From: Piezodorus guildinii
Lineage: Eukaryota; Arthropoda; Insecta; Hemiptera; Pentatomidae
Direction: 5' to 3'
NCBI GenBank assembly: GCA_023052935.1
Contig: CM041292.1
Location: 27,114,954 to 27,178,953, forward strand
Length of the DNA stretch: 64,000 nucleotides
This document shows, piece after piece, positions 33,900 to 43,402 of the stretch. Position numbers and translations under genes: made by a program. The notes beneath the pieces were generated by a model. It searched no databases, had not been told where the DNA came from, and saw only the letters and a list, made by a program, of their open reading frames with translations. The stretch's first letter is position 1. Each line of letters starts with the position of its first letter.

Positions 33900-34471
33900 A
33901 TCAGCCGGAGGCACGTCAACTTTTTTATGGACTGAAGGTCTGTACAAACCAGAGATGGTTCAAAAATACGAATGCGGATGTCTGGAAACGGTAGATGCAT
34001 TTCCATTTAGTTGTGCTGAGAAGTCCTTTAACTGTTTGGTAGGGGTTTCCTTCTACTGTATGTTTGAGGACATCGTTGTCTATTACGGACGGAGTTCTTC
34101 CTTGGGGCAAGTTTTTCAAGTCGGTACCCCAAGCTGAAAACTTAGCAAATCAACGGCGAATGGTCCGTTCATTAACACTCCCTTCCCCAAACGCCTTGCA
34201 AATATTTCTAGCGGCCTCAGCTGCTGAATGACCGAGTTTAAACTCGTTCAAAAATATTACTCGAAAATCGCGTGTTTCCATGTTCATATTTGGAGATATA
34301 CTAAAAAGTGGGTAATTGATAGGGAAGCTAATGTTTATAATAAAAAGGTAGAGGATTAGTAACTGTTTACTTTAAATATGTAAACATTCGGAAGAAAACA
34401 ACAGAGACCTGCAAAATCCTTTATGTATTTCAGAAACTATAAAAACGGACATTTCATGTGAAACAACCCAA
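33900..34471 (-). mobile_element. Mariner remnant, same family as 2494-3421
   Basis: It retains the right terminal inverted repeat (34445-34471, ending AACCCAA, then TA) and the transposase N-terminal region with helix-turn-helix (mirror of 3015-3232). Homology fades at about 33975. The left terminus and the catalytic part are missing. Divergence from the first copy is small. Confidence 0.85.
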
Positions 34472-34554
34472 TACTAATGTAAATTATATTTTTAGAAATT
34501 AAAATATATTATCCATTTGACATATTTTTCTTAAACTTAAAATGTAATATTAAG

Positions 34555-34845
34555 TGGAGCCCATGGCTGAGTGGCTAGCGCGCTAGACCCTCATGCTATG
34601 GTTGTGAGTTCGAATCCCAGTCCCAGCGGAGCTTTTATAAGGATATAAAAAAATGGGGATTCACTCATAGCTTCTCCTCCGGGCATATGAAACCCGTCAG
34701 CCAAATGTGGCCACTCACTAAATTAGGCATAGGGAGTGATGACCGTACACTACAAATTGCATCGTGAAACGTGAGTGTAAACTACCAGAATTTTACATCG
34801 CGAGGCCCAGGGCCTACACGACCTATCGCGCTACTGGAAAAAAAA
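34555..34845 (+). mobile_element. SINE-B copy
   Basis: The head GGAGCCCATGGCTGAGTGG, B box GAGTTCGAATCCC and body GGGGATTCACTCATAG, through TATCGCGCTACTGG to an A8 tail. Colinear with 4734-5010 but with an extra CCAGAATTTTACATCGCGAG-type block near 34785. The duplication at its ends is not clear. Confidence 0.88.
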
Positions 34846-35689
34846 TGTCAATTGAAAGTAAAATTCATTAAATATTTTAACATTTAAAACAAACTATCTG
34901 AAAATAAAAATTATACTTCTAAGATTCGCACAATGTTGAATTTTAAGCATGACGGTGAAGTGTTCAGGTATCCCAGGTATGGAATGTCTCATTGGTTTCC
35001 ATGATTATGTTTTTATTTTCTAGGAAAAGTAGTCTGATATTATCCCAAAACATTGAATGTTTAAATATATTTAAAATGTTTATACTACAAACCAAACTCA
35101 TCAATGATGTGAATCCACCCACCACCCAAGACTGGAAGGTGGCACTTCGTTGAAGTAGTCGCCAAGGAAAGGATTTATGACGAAGCCTGAAATCATCCTA
35201 ATAATGAAGCATAATGGTTCAATATATTTTTGTGTTAATATAGAACAAGAAGAAGAAAGTTGGATAAGTGCATAAACCGTGCTATTTTATACAATAATCT
35301 TAAAATACCTTGGGGCCAGGACACTTTATTGTTTACATATCCCTATCGTATTGTATTGTCCAATGCAGCGGATCCCTAGGAGTCGGTAGATGATGTTCAG
35401 GGAATCCGCGAGATGTCATTAGCGGATTATTTTAAATTACCTTAACGTAAAATATTTGTGAGCTTTTAATAAGAATCACACGATCTTCACGGACAAATTT
35501 AACATTCTAAGTGATGTGAATGCTTCTGTTTATTGCTACTGCTTACAATCACACCATTAAAGTTGCCCATTTTCTAATATTTAAAAAATAATGAACTTAA
35601 AGAACAGAAGATGTATCATAGAAGATAATCAACAATATTTGACCTCTTTATGAGTATTTGAATTAATACCTTATTTTTTTTTTAATTTA
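34846..35689. other. No gene seen
   Basis: AT-rich sequence with a moderately complex stretch at 35100-35230 and 35310-35420. No frame or repeat family is supported. Confidence 0.4.
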
Positions 35690-35925
35690 GGTTATTTTTA
35701 TTAACATTTTTTGCCACTGTCGGACGTGTTAAAGTGGAAGCTCTAAATTTGCCTATCTAGGTTTAATTAATAATGGCATCTTTAAGGAGTACCTAACATA
35801 GACTCTGGATGTTGGCTCTGGACCAACATTTTACGCTCCCTCTGAAGCACGACATAACGAAGGATTTTTCACCTCCTTAAAAGAAGAGTAGGACTATCTG
35901 CCAGGTTTAACATTTAATTTTAGCT
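35690..35925 (-). mobile_element. Old, diverged SINE-A copy
   Basis: It keeps GCCTATCTAGGTTTAATTAAT, ACGCTCCCTCTGAAGCACG and CATAACGAAGGATTTTTCAC in SINE-A order, at lower identity than other copies. The head is lost. Confidence 0.7.
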
Positions 35926-36129
35926 ATTCATTGTTTTGCCGGATTTAAGTAAACTCCTCAAGCCATGTTCTTTTTTCTTCATTTACATTTCCCCATCTAG
36001 GCTATTTATAGAATATAGAGTGTTGGTAGAGATATTTCTCACGCAAGGCACGTGACCCACTAAAAATCTATATTTACTACACACTTAAATAAGCACACCA
36101 TAACTTCCTTTTGTTATATATTTATTTTA

Positions 36130-36825
36130 TTTCATAATTTGTGGTAACTGCCGGACGGAAACGGTAAGTCCTATGAAACTGAAATTTCATATTTAAGACA
36201 AATATACACCCGAGACGTTACAAAACCTTTTTCATCAAAATAAGCTCACAAGAAGAGCCACTTTATACTATGCATTTTGCACCTTTATTAGAAAACGGTT
36301 CCAACGATTTTGATTAAACTCGCTATACTGATAAAATTTATATATATAATTTATTTATATACTATAAAATTTAATGGGCTTTAATATCATATAGGTTTCA
36401 TTCGGATTAAAATGGTCTGACAGGGCTTAAATGCCGATATTATAAATTTTCTTTCTCCAAAGTACCTTTAATTTTGTTGATTCTATAAAAATAACAATAT
36501 TATCTTGTTACCACTGATGAAAAACAGGTAAATATATAATTTGAATAAATTTGATACACAACTAAAGGAGAAAACAGAAAAAATATTTTTTTAATGCAAT
36601 TTTTTGTTTTTGAACATAAGAGCAGTAATATACATGTGTGATATACCGTTGGAAAGCTAAAGATTTTAGAAAAAATATTATCTCATACACAAGCTTTTAA
36701 AAGTAAATAGAGAGTGATATAATTAAGATAAAACTAACTGATTATTTTAGATAATAGTATAATAGATTTTTTAATAAAACACATGTTTCTATATAATTTC
36801 AATTTAATTAATTTTTTAATAGTTC
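36130..36825 (+). mobile_element. K-repeat, 5'-truncated, hit by another K-repeat
   Basis: It starts inside the body at GGTAACTGCCGGACGGAAACG and runs to TTTAATAGTTCCACTTA. There the next K-repeat begins, so the terminal part is displaced or lost. Confidence 0.75.
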
Positions 36826-37604
36826 CACTTATTATATATAGTAAGGGGAAGTATTGCGATCGTGAAAATTTTCGAATTCCAGTTTTCAACGGAAATACAC
36901 TTTTTAGGCCCCCCTGAGTCCAAATAACCAAGTCCCGCAAAAAGGTGTGTGTGTGTGTGTGTGTGTGTGGTAACTCCCGGGCGGAAACGGTAAGTCCTAT
37001 GAAACTGGAATTTCATATTTAAGACAACTATACACCCGAGACGTGACAAAACTTTTTTCATCAAAATGAGCTTACCAGAAGAGGCACTTTACACCATGCA
37101 TTTTGCACCTTTTTTCGATTTTCTGGAAAACGGGTCCGACGATTTTGATTAAACTCGCTATATCGAAGTATAATTTAATGAACTTTAATATCCTGTAGGT
37201 TTTATTCTAATTAAAATGGTCTGACAGGGCTAAAATGCCGATATTTAACCAACTAAAGGAGAAAACAGAAAAAATATTTTTTAAATGCAATTTGTCGTTT
37301 TTGTACATAAGAGCAGTAATTTACATGTATGATATACCGTTGAAAAGCTAAAGATTTAAGAAAAAATATTATCTCATTAACAAGCTTTTAAAAGTTAACA
37401 GAAAGTGATAAAAACCGACAAAACTAACTGATTATTTTAGATAATAATATAATAGATTTTTTTATAAAACACATGGTTTCTAGAAATTCAATTTAATTAA
37501 TTTTTAATTGGTGTCACTCATTTTTATCTCTTACTGTACTTAAAATTCTTTAATCGATTTTAAAAACGGAGGTAAGTGAAAGTCGTGTGTTGCCCGTACC
37601 AGAT
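36826..37604 (+). mobile_element. K-repeat copy
   Basis: It runs from TTATATATAGTAAGGGGAAG, with a TG(14)-type microsatellite at 36944-36968, to GGAGGTAAGTGAAAGTCGTGT...CGTACCAGATTTTT. A deletion near 37245 removes the AAAGTACCTTTAATTTTGT block found in other copies. Confidence 0.8.
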
Positions 37605-37736
37605 TTTTTACATCGTTTATCAACGTTTCGGGGTTCTTTCCCCATTCTCAAGACTTTTTCGAAAATAGTTTTACATATATCATTCAATATTTCACTTTGT
37701 AGGTTACTGCTATTCGTCTTAGACGAAAAAAAATTA
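37605..37736 (-). mobile_element. Penelope/hammerhead-like fragment
   Basis: Minus strand: a perfect 4-bp stem GGGG/CCCC closed by AAAGAA, then GAAACGTTG, preceded by TTGAGAAT. This is the layout of the hammerhead arm at 1408-1446, but the CUGAUGA strand is degenerate. The following TACTGCTATTCG is shared with 63830-64000. It lies between two K-repeats. Confidence 0.5.
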
Positions 37737-37739
37737 ACT

Positions 37740-38150
37740 ATCGGCATTTAAGCCCTTTCAGACTATTTCAATCAGAATGAAACCTACATCATTAAATTAT
37801 ACATCGATATAGCAGGTTTAACCAAAATCGTTAGAGCCATTTTTGAGAATATCGTAAAAAGGTGCAAAATGCATGGTATAAAGTACTTCTTCCGGTCAGC
37901 TGATTTTGATGAAAACGTTTTTGTAACATCTCGGGCGTATATTGCCTAAAATATGAAATTTCAGATTCACAGGACTTTTCGTTTTCGCCCGGGAGTTACC
38001 ACACAGACAAACACACAGAGACTTTTTTGCAGGTCTTTGTTATTTAGACTCAGGGGACCCTAAAACGTGTATTTCCGTTGAAAACTGGAATTAGGAAATT
38101 TTCACGATCGCAATACTTACCCTTACACTATATTTCATATCTAAGTAAAA
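37740..38150 (-). mobile_element. K-repeat fragment
   Basis: It begins at ATCGGCATTTAAGCCC, mid-body, and runs to TCGCAATACTTACCCTTACAC. The far half is absent. Confidence 0.75.
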
Positions 38151-38319
38151 ATAGAAATTATGAGTTAAGTTAAATACAACACTGTATTGTTTCGCTACTA
38201 TGACTATGTATATCACGAACTACATTGCCAAGAACATCTGGATCACAATTACAGAATACCTTGCATTATCATGTAAAAACATGTTAACATAATCAAAAAG
38301 ACCGACAGAGGTACGACCG

Positions 38320-38640
38320 ATATAATCAGAGGAAAAGCCGTAATTAGCCCAAGGGGCGAGCGAGGCAGTGCATTATAGGATTTGCGAGACAAGTGCGGTG
38401 GATCAAAGCCCTAATCTATGAGCGATTTTCCACACCATAGTGCCCGGCGGAACAGATGCCCGGTGCCGGGTGGGGCACCGCCCCCCGCAGGGCCCCCCCT
38501 TCATCGGATTATCATTATCTTCTTCGGGATCAGTCCATTAGCAGGCACCGGCGGGAAGTGGTCGTCAAGTGGCCTACCCGGGGCTCTGAGGCTCATCCCC
38601 AACAGAAACATATTTAGTAATTTGCTTATATGCTAAGGAA
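38320..38640. promoter_or_regulatory. GC-rich unique island (candidate conserved or regulatory)
   Basis: The composition shifts abruptly to GC-rich with many CpGs (GTGCCCGGCGGAACAGATGC, GGTGGGGCACCGCCCCCCGC). TAATTA appears at 38342, GGCGAGCGAGG at 38355. A 72-residue frame (38418-38636) starts MSDFPHHSARRNRCPVPGG and is Pro/Gly-rich with no recognised domain. It could be a coding exon, an untranslated exon, or a regulatory island. Nothing in the window repeats it. Confidence 0.3.
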
Positions 38641-38865
38641 TGTACCTGTATTTGAATTTGGAGATCGATTTTGTAGAACAGGCATTAACTGAAAATTAAA
38701 TATTTCATAAGGATGATGGTCGGAATGCATTCATCTAGAAAAAATACATGCTAAGAAGTAAGGCCTTAGATTTCTGCATACACCCTTGAAAACATAAGTA
38801 TGAAGAGAAAGCCAATTTTGAGAGACAGGAAAAAAAAAATTGTTTGTAACCATTTATCATCTTTT

Positions 38866-38868
38866 TCT

Positions 38869-38964
<96 letters not shown>

Positions 38965-39042
38965 ATAAATAACGCGATTTCGGCTTCCGTGAACTACTTC
39001 TAAACCACGCAACGGTTGTTGTTTGGCTTTTAACTATCATTT
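38866..39042 (-). repeat. U-repeat, downstream part, with (TC)n and (TA)n tracts
   Basis: On the minus strand 38966-39042 matches plus-strand 50775-50865 (ACCGTTGCGTGGTTAGAAGTAG, CGAAATCGCG), and the microsatellites (TA at 38907-38962, CT at 38870-38906) match the TA then GA tract at 50860-50890. It is the left half of a U-repeat split by the I-type LINE. Confidence 0.8.
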
Positions 39043-39055
39043 AGAATATTCTGTT
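39043..39055. repeat. Target-site duplication of the I-type LINE (left)
   Basis: AGAATATTCTGTT, identical to 45149-45161. The uninterrupted relative at 50768-50784 reads GACAGAATGTTCTAAATG on the plus strand, with the sequence present once. Confidence 0.88.
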
Positions 39056-39271
39056 TGTTTGTTTGTTTATGCTTAAAGGCGTAAAACTTCGAGGTCATAA
39101 ACGCCTAAAAATTCACTTAAAGGGAAAGAGGAGTTCTATTTTAACTTAAATAAAATAACAAGATGAAAAGTACTAATAATAATGACTAATATGAATAAAA
39201 ATAGAATAATGTTATACAGATACAAAGTTTAATTTTACAAAGGAAATAATGAATAAAATCACACATAAATT

Positions 39272-42169
39272 TTATAGTTGAGATAGGAGATGTTGTGCTT
39301 TTAAAAAATTGATAACCATTGCTATTGAAGCTTCGTTGTCTTTCAAAATACTGCTCAAGTTAGGAGTCATGCCCATTCTGATGATAATGTCTTTATAATG
39401 AGTACAATCCTCAAAGATGTGCTTTATGGTAAGGGTGGAGCTGCAGTAGGTGCATTTTGGCGGTGGCTGTTTTTTTATGTGGTATGAATGGGTTAGTGCA
39501 GAGTGACCAGTTCTTATACGAGCCAAGGCTACCTCCTCCCTACGGCTACGCCGGCAGGATGTGGACCATGGCTTTACTGTTCCCTTGATTTGCTTAAGTT
39601 TGCTAGGGGGGCTTTCGTCCCACATAACCTGCCAATTATCCCATACTTCCATTTTCAGAGGTCGACTTAGTTCCGATGGAGTGAGGACGGCAATACCTCG
39701 ACCTGGGAGCGTTAGTGCTTCCTTCGCTGCCCGATCCGCGAGCTCGTTGCCGACAATGCCAATGTGGCTCGGGATCCATATGAAGCTGACGGACTTCCCC
39801 TGGTCTACGAGTGTCGAAAGATAGGACTGAATTCGGATAATGATTGGATGTTCTGGATACATAACTTTTAAAGCTTGTAGGGAGCTTAGAGAATCCGATA
39901 ATATGACAATAGATTTATGGGATAAAGGTATACAGAATTGGAGTGCTGATGCTATTGCGTAAAGTTCGGCGGTATAAATGGAACATAACCTATGTAATTT
40001 AAATTTGTAAGTTGCATTACTGGTTACAAAAGATGACGCTGTTGAATTTTCAGACTTGGAACCATCGGTGTAGATTAGGAAATGGTTAGGAATGTTTTCA
40101 AGAAGTCGAGATAACTTTATCTTATACTCAGAAGGAGTGGTGTTATTTTTTTGAATATTAGAAAGATTAAGAATAATTTTAGGTGATGGTAGAGTCCAAG
40201 GTGGTGTTTGAATTTCGGATTTTACTAGTGGAATAGCTTTGAGTGATGAGATAACGTTAGTGAATCTTTCTGCCAAAGGTAGGGTTGAATTTGGTTTTAG
40301 GTAGAAAACCGTCGAGAATTTAGATTTAAAAATATATTTGTGAGAGGGATGTTTGGTTTGTGGAAGTAATTTAGAAATGTAACTTATTGCAAGTTTTTGT
40401 CTTCTGAATGATAGTGGAGGTAAGCCTGCTTCCGAACATAGACTGAGGGTGGGACTGGTTCTGTACGCGCCGGTTGCCATTCGAATTCCGGTGTGATGAA
40501 CTGTGTCCAGCTTAGCTAGGGTTCGGCGACGGGCAGAGTCAAAAATAAAAGAACCGTGTTCCAATTTAGCACGAACCAAAACCCCGTATAGTTTTAACAT
40601 TGTGTACCTATCAGAACCCCAAGATGTGCCACTAAGGAAACGAAGAATGTTTAGTTTTTTGGTAGCAGCTGTCTTTAATGCCGAAATATGTGGTTCCCAA
40701 TTCAATTTTTGATCAAATATGAGGCCTAAGAATTTGTGGTGAGGTGTGTAGGGTATTAATGAATTGCCTAAAAGTAAGTCAGGTGAAGGTGGAGTATTTC
40801 TCTTTCGGCTAAAGTGAAGATAAACAGTTTTCTCAATGGACATTTTTAGACCTATAGTAGTGGACCAGTTATTAATCCTATTAATGGCATCTTGTAGTTT
40901 GTGTTGTATGGTGTTTATATTCTCTGATCGGTAGACTATCGCTAGGTCGTCAGCAAATAGCAGAGGTTTTACGCCTCTTGGTAAGTTGAGCCCCAGATCG
41001 TTGATTGCGAGTGAGAATAGAGTTGGACTAAGGACGCAGCCCTGAGGGACACCGTTGGTCTGTCCATAATCGTGGGATAGTTCACTGCCAACTCGAACCC
41101 TAAAACGTCTATTTTTAAGGAATTGTTTAATGAAATTAAACATTTGTCCACTGATTCCCAACATTGTTATTTTGCGAAGGATGGCCATATGGTTTATATT
41201 ATCGAAAGCCTTCATCATGTCGAAGAATACTGCGATTGCTTGTTGTCCGTTTACAAAAGCGTACTGTACTTCGGCTTCTAATACAGTCAAGTGGTCTACT
41301 GTCGAATGTCCTTTGCGAAATCCTGACTGAAAGGATTGGATTAGACCATTCTTTTCTATAAACCACATTAATCTCTTGTTGACCATTCGCTCGATGATTT
41401 TACAAAGGCAGCTTGTTAGGAAAATAGGACGATAGCTGTTTGGTAATCTTTTGTCTTTTCCATTTTTTAATATGGGAATGATAGTTGAATCTCGCCAGGC
41501 ATTTGGTAATTCTCCAACGGACCATATGTGATTGTAGTAATCGAGGAGCCAACGTAATGTATTGTTAGGAAGACGTTTGATCATGCTATAGTGAATATTG
41601 TCGGGGCCGGGTGAGGATCCTTTAACGGAATTTAATATGTTTTCGAGTTCCCACATGGTAAAAGGGTGGTTATAGTCTAAAGCTGAATCATTGTTAGTAT
41701 TTTGAAAGTCCACCACAGTAGGTTCAGTGTTCGAACTTTGTCGCACCGGATTATAGATTTCAGAGAAAAAGGTGGTAAATTCATTCGAGACGCTTTGTGG
41801 ATCATCGGACAGTTGCCCATTAACTAATATGGTATAGCGAGGAAATGAGGAGTTTTTTGTGATTTTTCTAATTTTATTCCAAACATCGGCAGCTGTCGTG
41901 GATGAGCTTATGGATCCTAAAAAGTTTCTCCATGATTCTGCTTTGCATTGGTTAAAAGTTTTCCTGCATATGGCGCGGTGTTTCTTATATTCTACCAAAT
42001 TTTCCACCGTCATACACCTTTGAAATCTTTTGTATGCTTTCCGACGGTCTTTTAGGGCTTGCTTACAAGTATCATTGAACCATGGACCTGTGGTCTTTTT
42101 GGAACTCCTCTGGTCATTGGTATGGCTGATTTCGCTGCTTCTATGATTGTGTTCGTGATAGCTGCACAC
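39272..42169 (-). CDS. I-type LINE ORF2, reverse transcriptase and RNase H part
   Basis: 965 residues in the frame that continues ORF2 after the frameshift. RT motifs run from YRPIFLTSCLCKIIERM (about 246) through FFDMMKAFDNINH (315-327) and NGVPQGCVLSPTLF (372-385) to the catalytic LLFADDLAIVY (FADD at 405-408). RNase H follows with YTDGSK (D702), TAEL (E735), LSDS (D759), PSHIGIVGNELAD (H802, D812), all the expected acidic residues. The end has CX2CX6HX5C (C904, C907, H914, C920). It would synthesise cDNA at the nicked target and remove RNA. The apparent Met start at 42169 is not a true start, since the protein should begin in the endonuclease frame. Confidence 0.93.
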   Translation of the reverse strand: MCSYHEHNHRSSEISHTNDQRSSKKTTGPWFNDTCKQALKDRRKAYKRFQRCMTVENLVEYKKHRAICRKTFNQCKAESWRNFLGSISSSTTAADVWNKIRKITKNSSFPRYTILVNGQLSDDPQSVSNEFTTFFSEIYNPVRQSSNTEPTVVDFQNTNNDSALDYNHPFTMWELENILNSVKGSSPGPDNIHYSMIKRLPNNTLRWLLDYYNHIWSVGELPNAWRDSTIIPILKNGKDKRLPNSYRPIFLTSCLCKIIERMVNKRLMWFIEKNGLIQSFQSGFRKGHSTVDHLTVLEAEVQYAFVNGQQAIAVFFDMMKAFDNINHMAILRKITMLGISGQMFNFIKQFLKNRRFRVRVGSELSHDYGQTNGVPQGCVLSPTLFSLAINDLGLNLPRGVKPLLFADDLAIVYRSENINTIQHKLQDAINRINNWSTTIGLKMSIEKTVYLHFSRKRNTPPSPDLLLGNSLIPYTPHHKFLGLIFDQKLNWEPHISALKTAATKKLNILRFLSGTSWGSDRYTMLKLYGVLVRAKLEHGSFIFDSARRRTLAKLDTVHHTGIRMATGAYRTSPTLSLCSEAGLPPLSFRRQKLAISYISKLLPQTKHPSHKYIFKSKFSTVFYLKPNSTLPLAERFTNVISSLKAIPLVKSEIQTPPWTLPSPKIILNLSNIQKNNTTPSEYKIKLSRLLENIPNHFLIYTDGSKSENSTASSFVTSNATYKFKLHRLCSIYTAELYAIASALQFCIPLSHKSIVILSDSLSSLQALKVMYPEHPIIIRIQSYLSTLVDQGKSVSFIWIPSHIGIVGNELADRAAKEALTLPGRGIAVLTPSELSRPLKMEVWDNWQVMWDESPPSKLKQIKGTVKPWSTSCRRSRREEVALARIRTGHSALTHSYHIKKQPPPKCTYCSSTLTIKHIFEDCTHYKDIIIRMGMTPNLSSILKDNEASIAMVINFLKAQHLLSQL

Positions 42170-42936
42170 CCTTCTTCAATGGTCAGTTCACTTGGAGAGG
42201 TCGGTGGAGGGGTGACTAGAGAAGAAAAGAGAGACCAGTCAGCTCTGTCCAGTATCCACCTTGGTTTTGGGCAGTGTGAGGTGTTTGAGTTAGTAAATTT
42301 AATAAGGATTGGATAATGGTCACTACTATAGAGGTCCGGAAGGATGGTCCAGTCTATTGTACTAAAAAGGCTAGAACTACAAAGGGAAATATCTATAGCT
42401 GAATATGTCCCGTAACTTGAGCTAAGAAATGTGGGTTCGCCGGAGTTTAAAAGGAGTAAATTAGAGAGGTCTATGAAATTTTCTATTACCCTACCCCGTA
42501 AGTTAGTGTCTCGTGAACCCCATAAGGGATTGTGGCCATTAAGGTCCCCAACAAACAAAACAGGATGAGGTAATTGGTTGTATATATCTAACAAGTGTTG
42601 GGCATCTATCGAGCGGTCTTGTGGGAGGTAGATGTTACACAGAGAAAAAGTGAAACCTAAATGGATAGTGGCTGCTACCACCTGAAGGGGAGAGTCTATT
42701 GTGATTGGCTCAGAATACACCGATTTGTGAATAGCTATTAGAACTCCACGGCTATTATGTTTAGGGTTTATACCGTCCTTTCGATAGAGTTCAAAATTTT
42801 TAATTGTAAAGTTTTCATTGACTGATAAATGTGTCTCTTGAAGGGCTATACAGACCGGGTTTACGTCCTCAATTATGATTTTTAAATCATTAAAATGTGT
42901 TTTTAAGCCATTACAATTCCACTGAATTGTGGTCAT
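42052..42936 (-). CDS. I-type LINE ORF2, endonuclease part (frameshifted)
   Basis: Apurinic/apyrimidinic-like endonuclease that nicks target DNA. It begins MTTIQWNCNGLKTHF with N8, then QETH (E34), VGDLNGHNPLWGS (D131, N133), YSAIDIS (D182), SSDHYP (D206, H207), the full catalytic set. Around residue 276-280 the frame leaves the ORF2 path: after RGVPK it reads a foreign tail, while the RT frame shows the expected continuation TTGPWFNDTC. The two frames meet in a run of five T on the plus strand (42096-42100), so a one-base length change there explains the break. It could be a mutation or a sequencing error. Confidence 0.92.
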   Translation of the reverse strand: MTTIQWNCNGLKTHFNDLKIIIEDVNPVCIALQETHLSVNENFTIKNFELYRKDGINPKHNSRGVLIAIHKSVYSEPITIDSPLQVVAATIHLGFTFSLCNIYLPQDRSIDAQHLLDIYNQLPHPVLFVGDLNGHNPLWGSRDTNLRGRVIENFIDLSNLLLLNSGEPTFLSSSYGTYSAIDISLCSSSLFSTIDWTILPDLYSSDHYPILIKFTNSNTSHCPKPRWILDRADWSLFSSLVTPPPTSPSELTIEEGCAAITNTIIEAAKSAIPMTRGVPKRPQVHGSMILVSKP

Positions 42937-43402
42937 TTTAGTAATAATAAAAAAAAGAAAATAAATTATAAATTATAAAAGAGACTTGACTTATAAATTT
43001 TATAGTTAGTAACAAAAATAGAAAATTAAATAATATACTCTTAAATATCTGATTTATTGATAAATCTAATAAAATAAAGATAAAAGAAAATGAAAAAGGA
43101 AATTGGTTTGAATAATTAACTATCTTATTTAAGAGCGAAGTACCATGAAATTTAACTCTGATGAATGCTGTATACAAAAAGTAAATTACATTGAGGTTAG
43201 TGGTTCCAAATGTTGTAAACATATGATATTTATTCAAAGCGTTACTTCGTGGAGACAACAAAAAATAATACAATTTGAAGTCGTAAGGTAACTTATTTAA
43301 TTTTTTTGTTAATGAAGGATTATCGTGAATTGAAATATAAAAATATGATTGCAAATTTAAGAATGATAAGATTAGTTGAGGCATTGTCATTGCTAAAGTA
43401 AA

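Noticed and set aside
20355..37064. Short frames shared by several K-repeat copies (20355-20858, 26576-26809, 28302-28535, 36816-37064), with MKKVL..RLGR..V and NMKFQFHRTYRFRPGV
   Set aside because: The DNA of these copies is equally conserved outside the frame, the frame crosses a variable CA/TG microsatellite, and diverged copies lose it. There is no sign of selection on the protein.
38800..39003. Coding frames over the (TC)n/(TA)n tracts at 38.9, 45.5 and 56.9 kb
   Set aside because: The proteins are runs of Ser-Leu or Tyr-Ile from microsatellites.
42938..43390. 150-residue frame between ORF1 and ORF2 of the I-type LINE
   Set aside because: Low-complexity Phe/Leu/Ser-rich text in AT-rich inter-ORF DNA, with no motif. 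I-type LINEs normally have a noncoding gap here.
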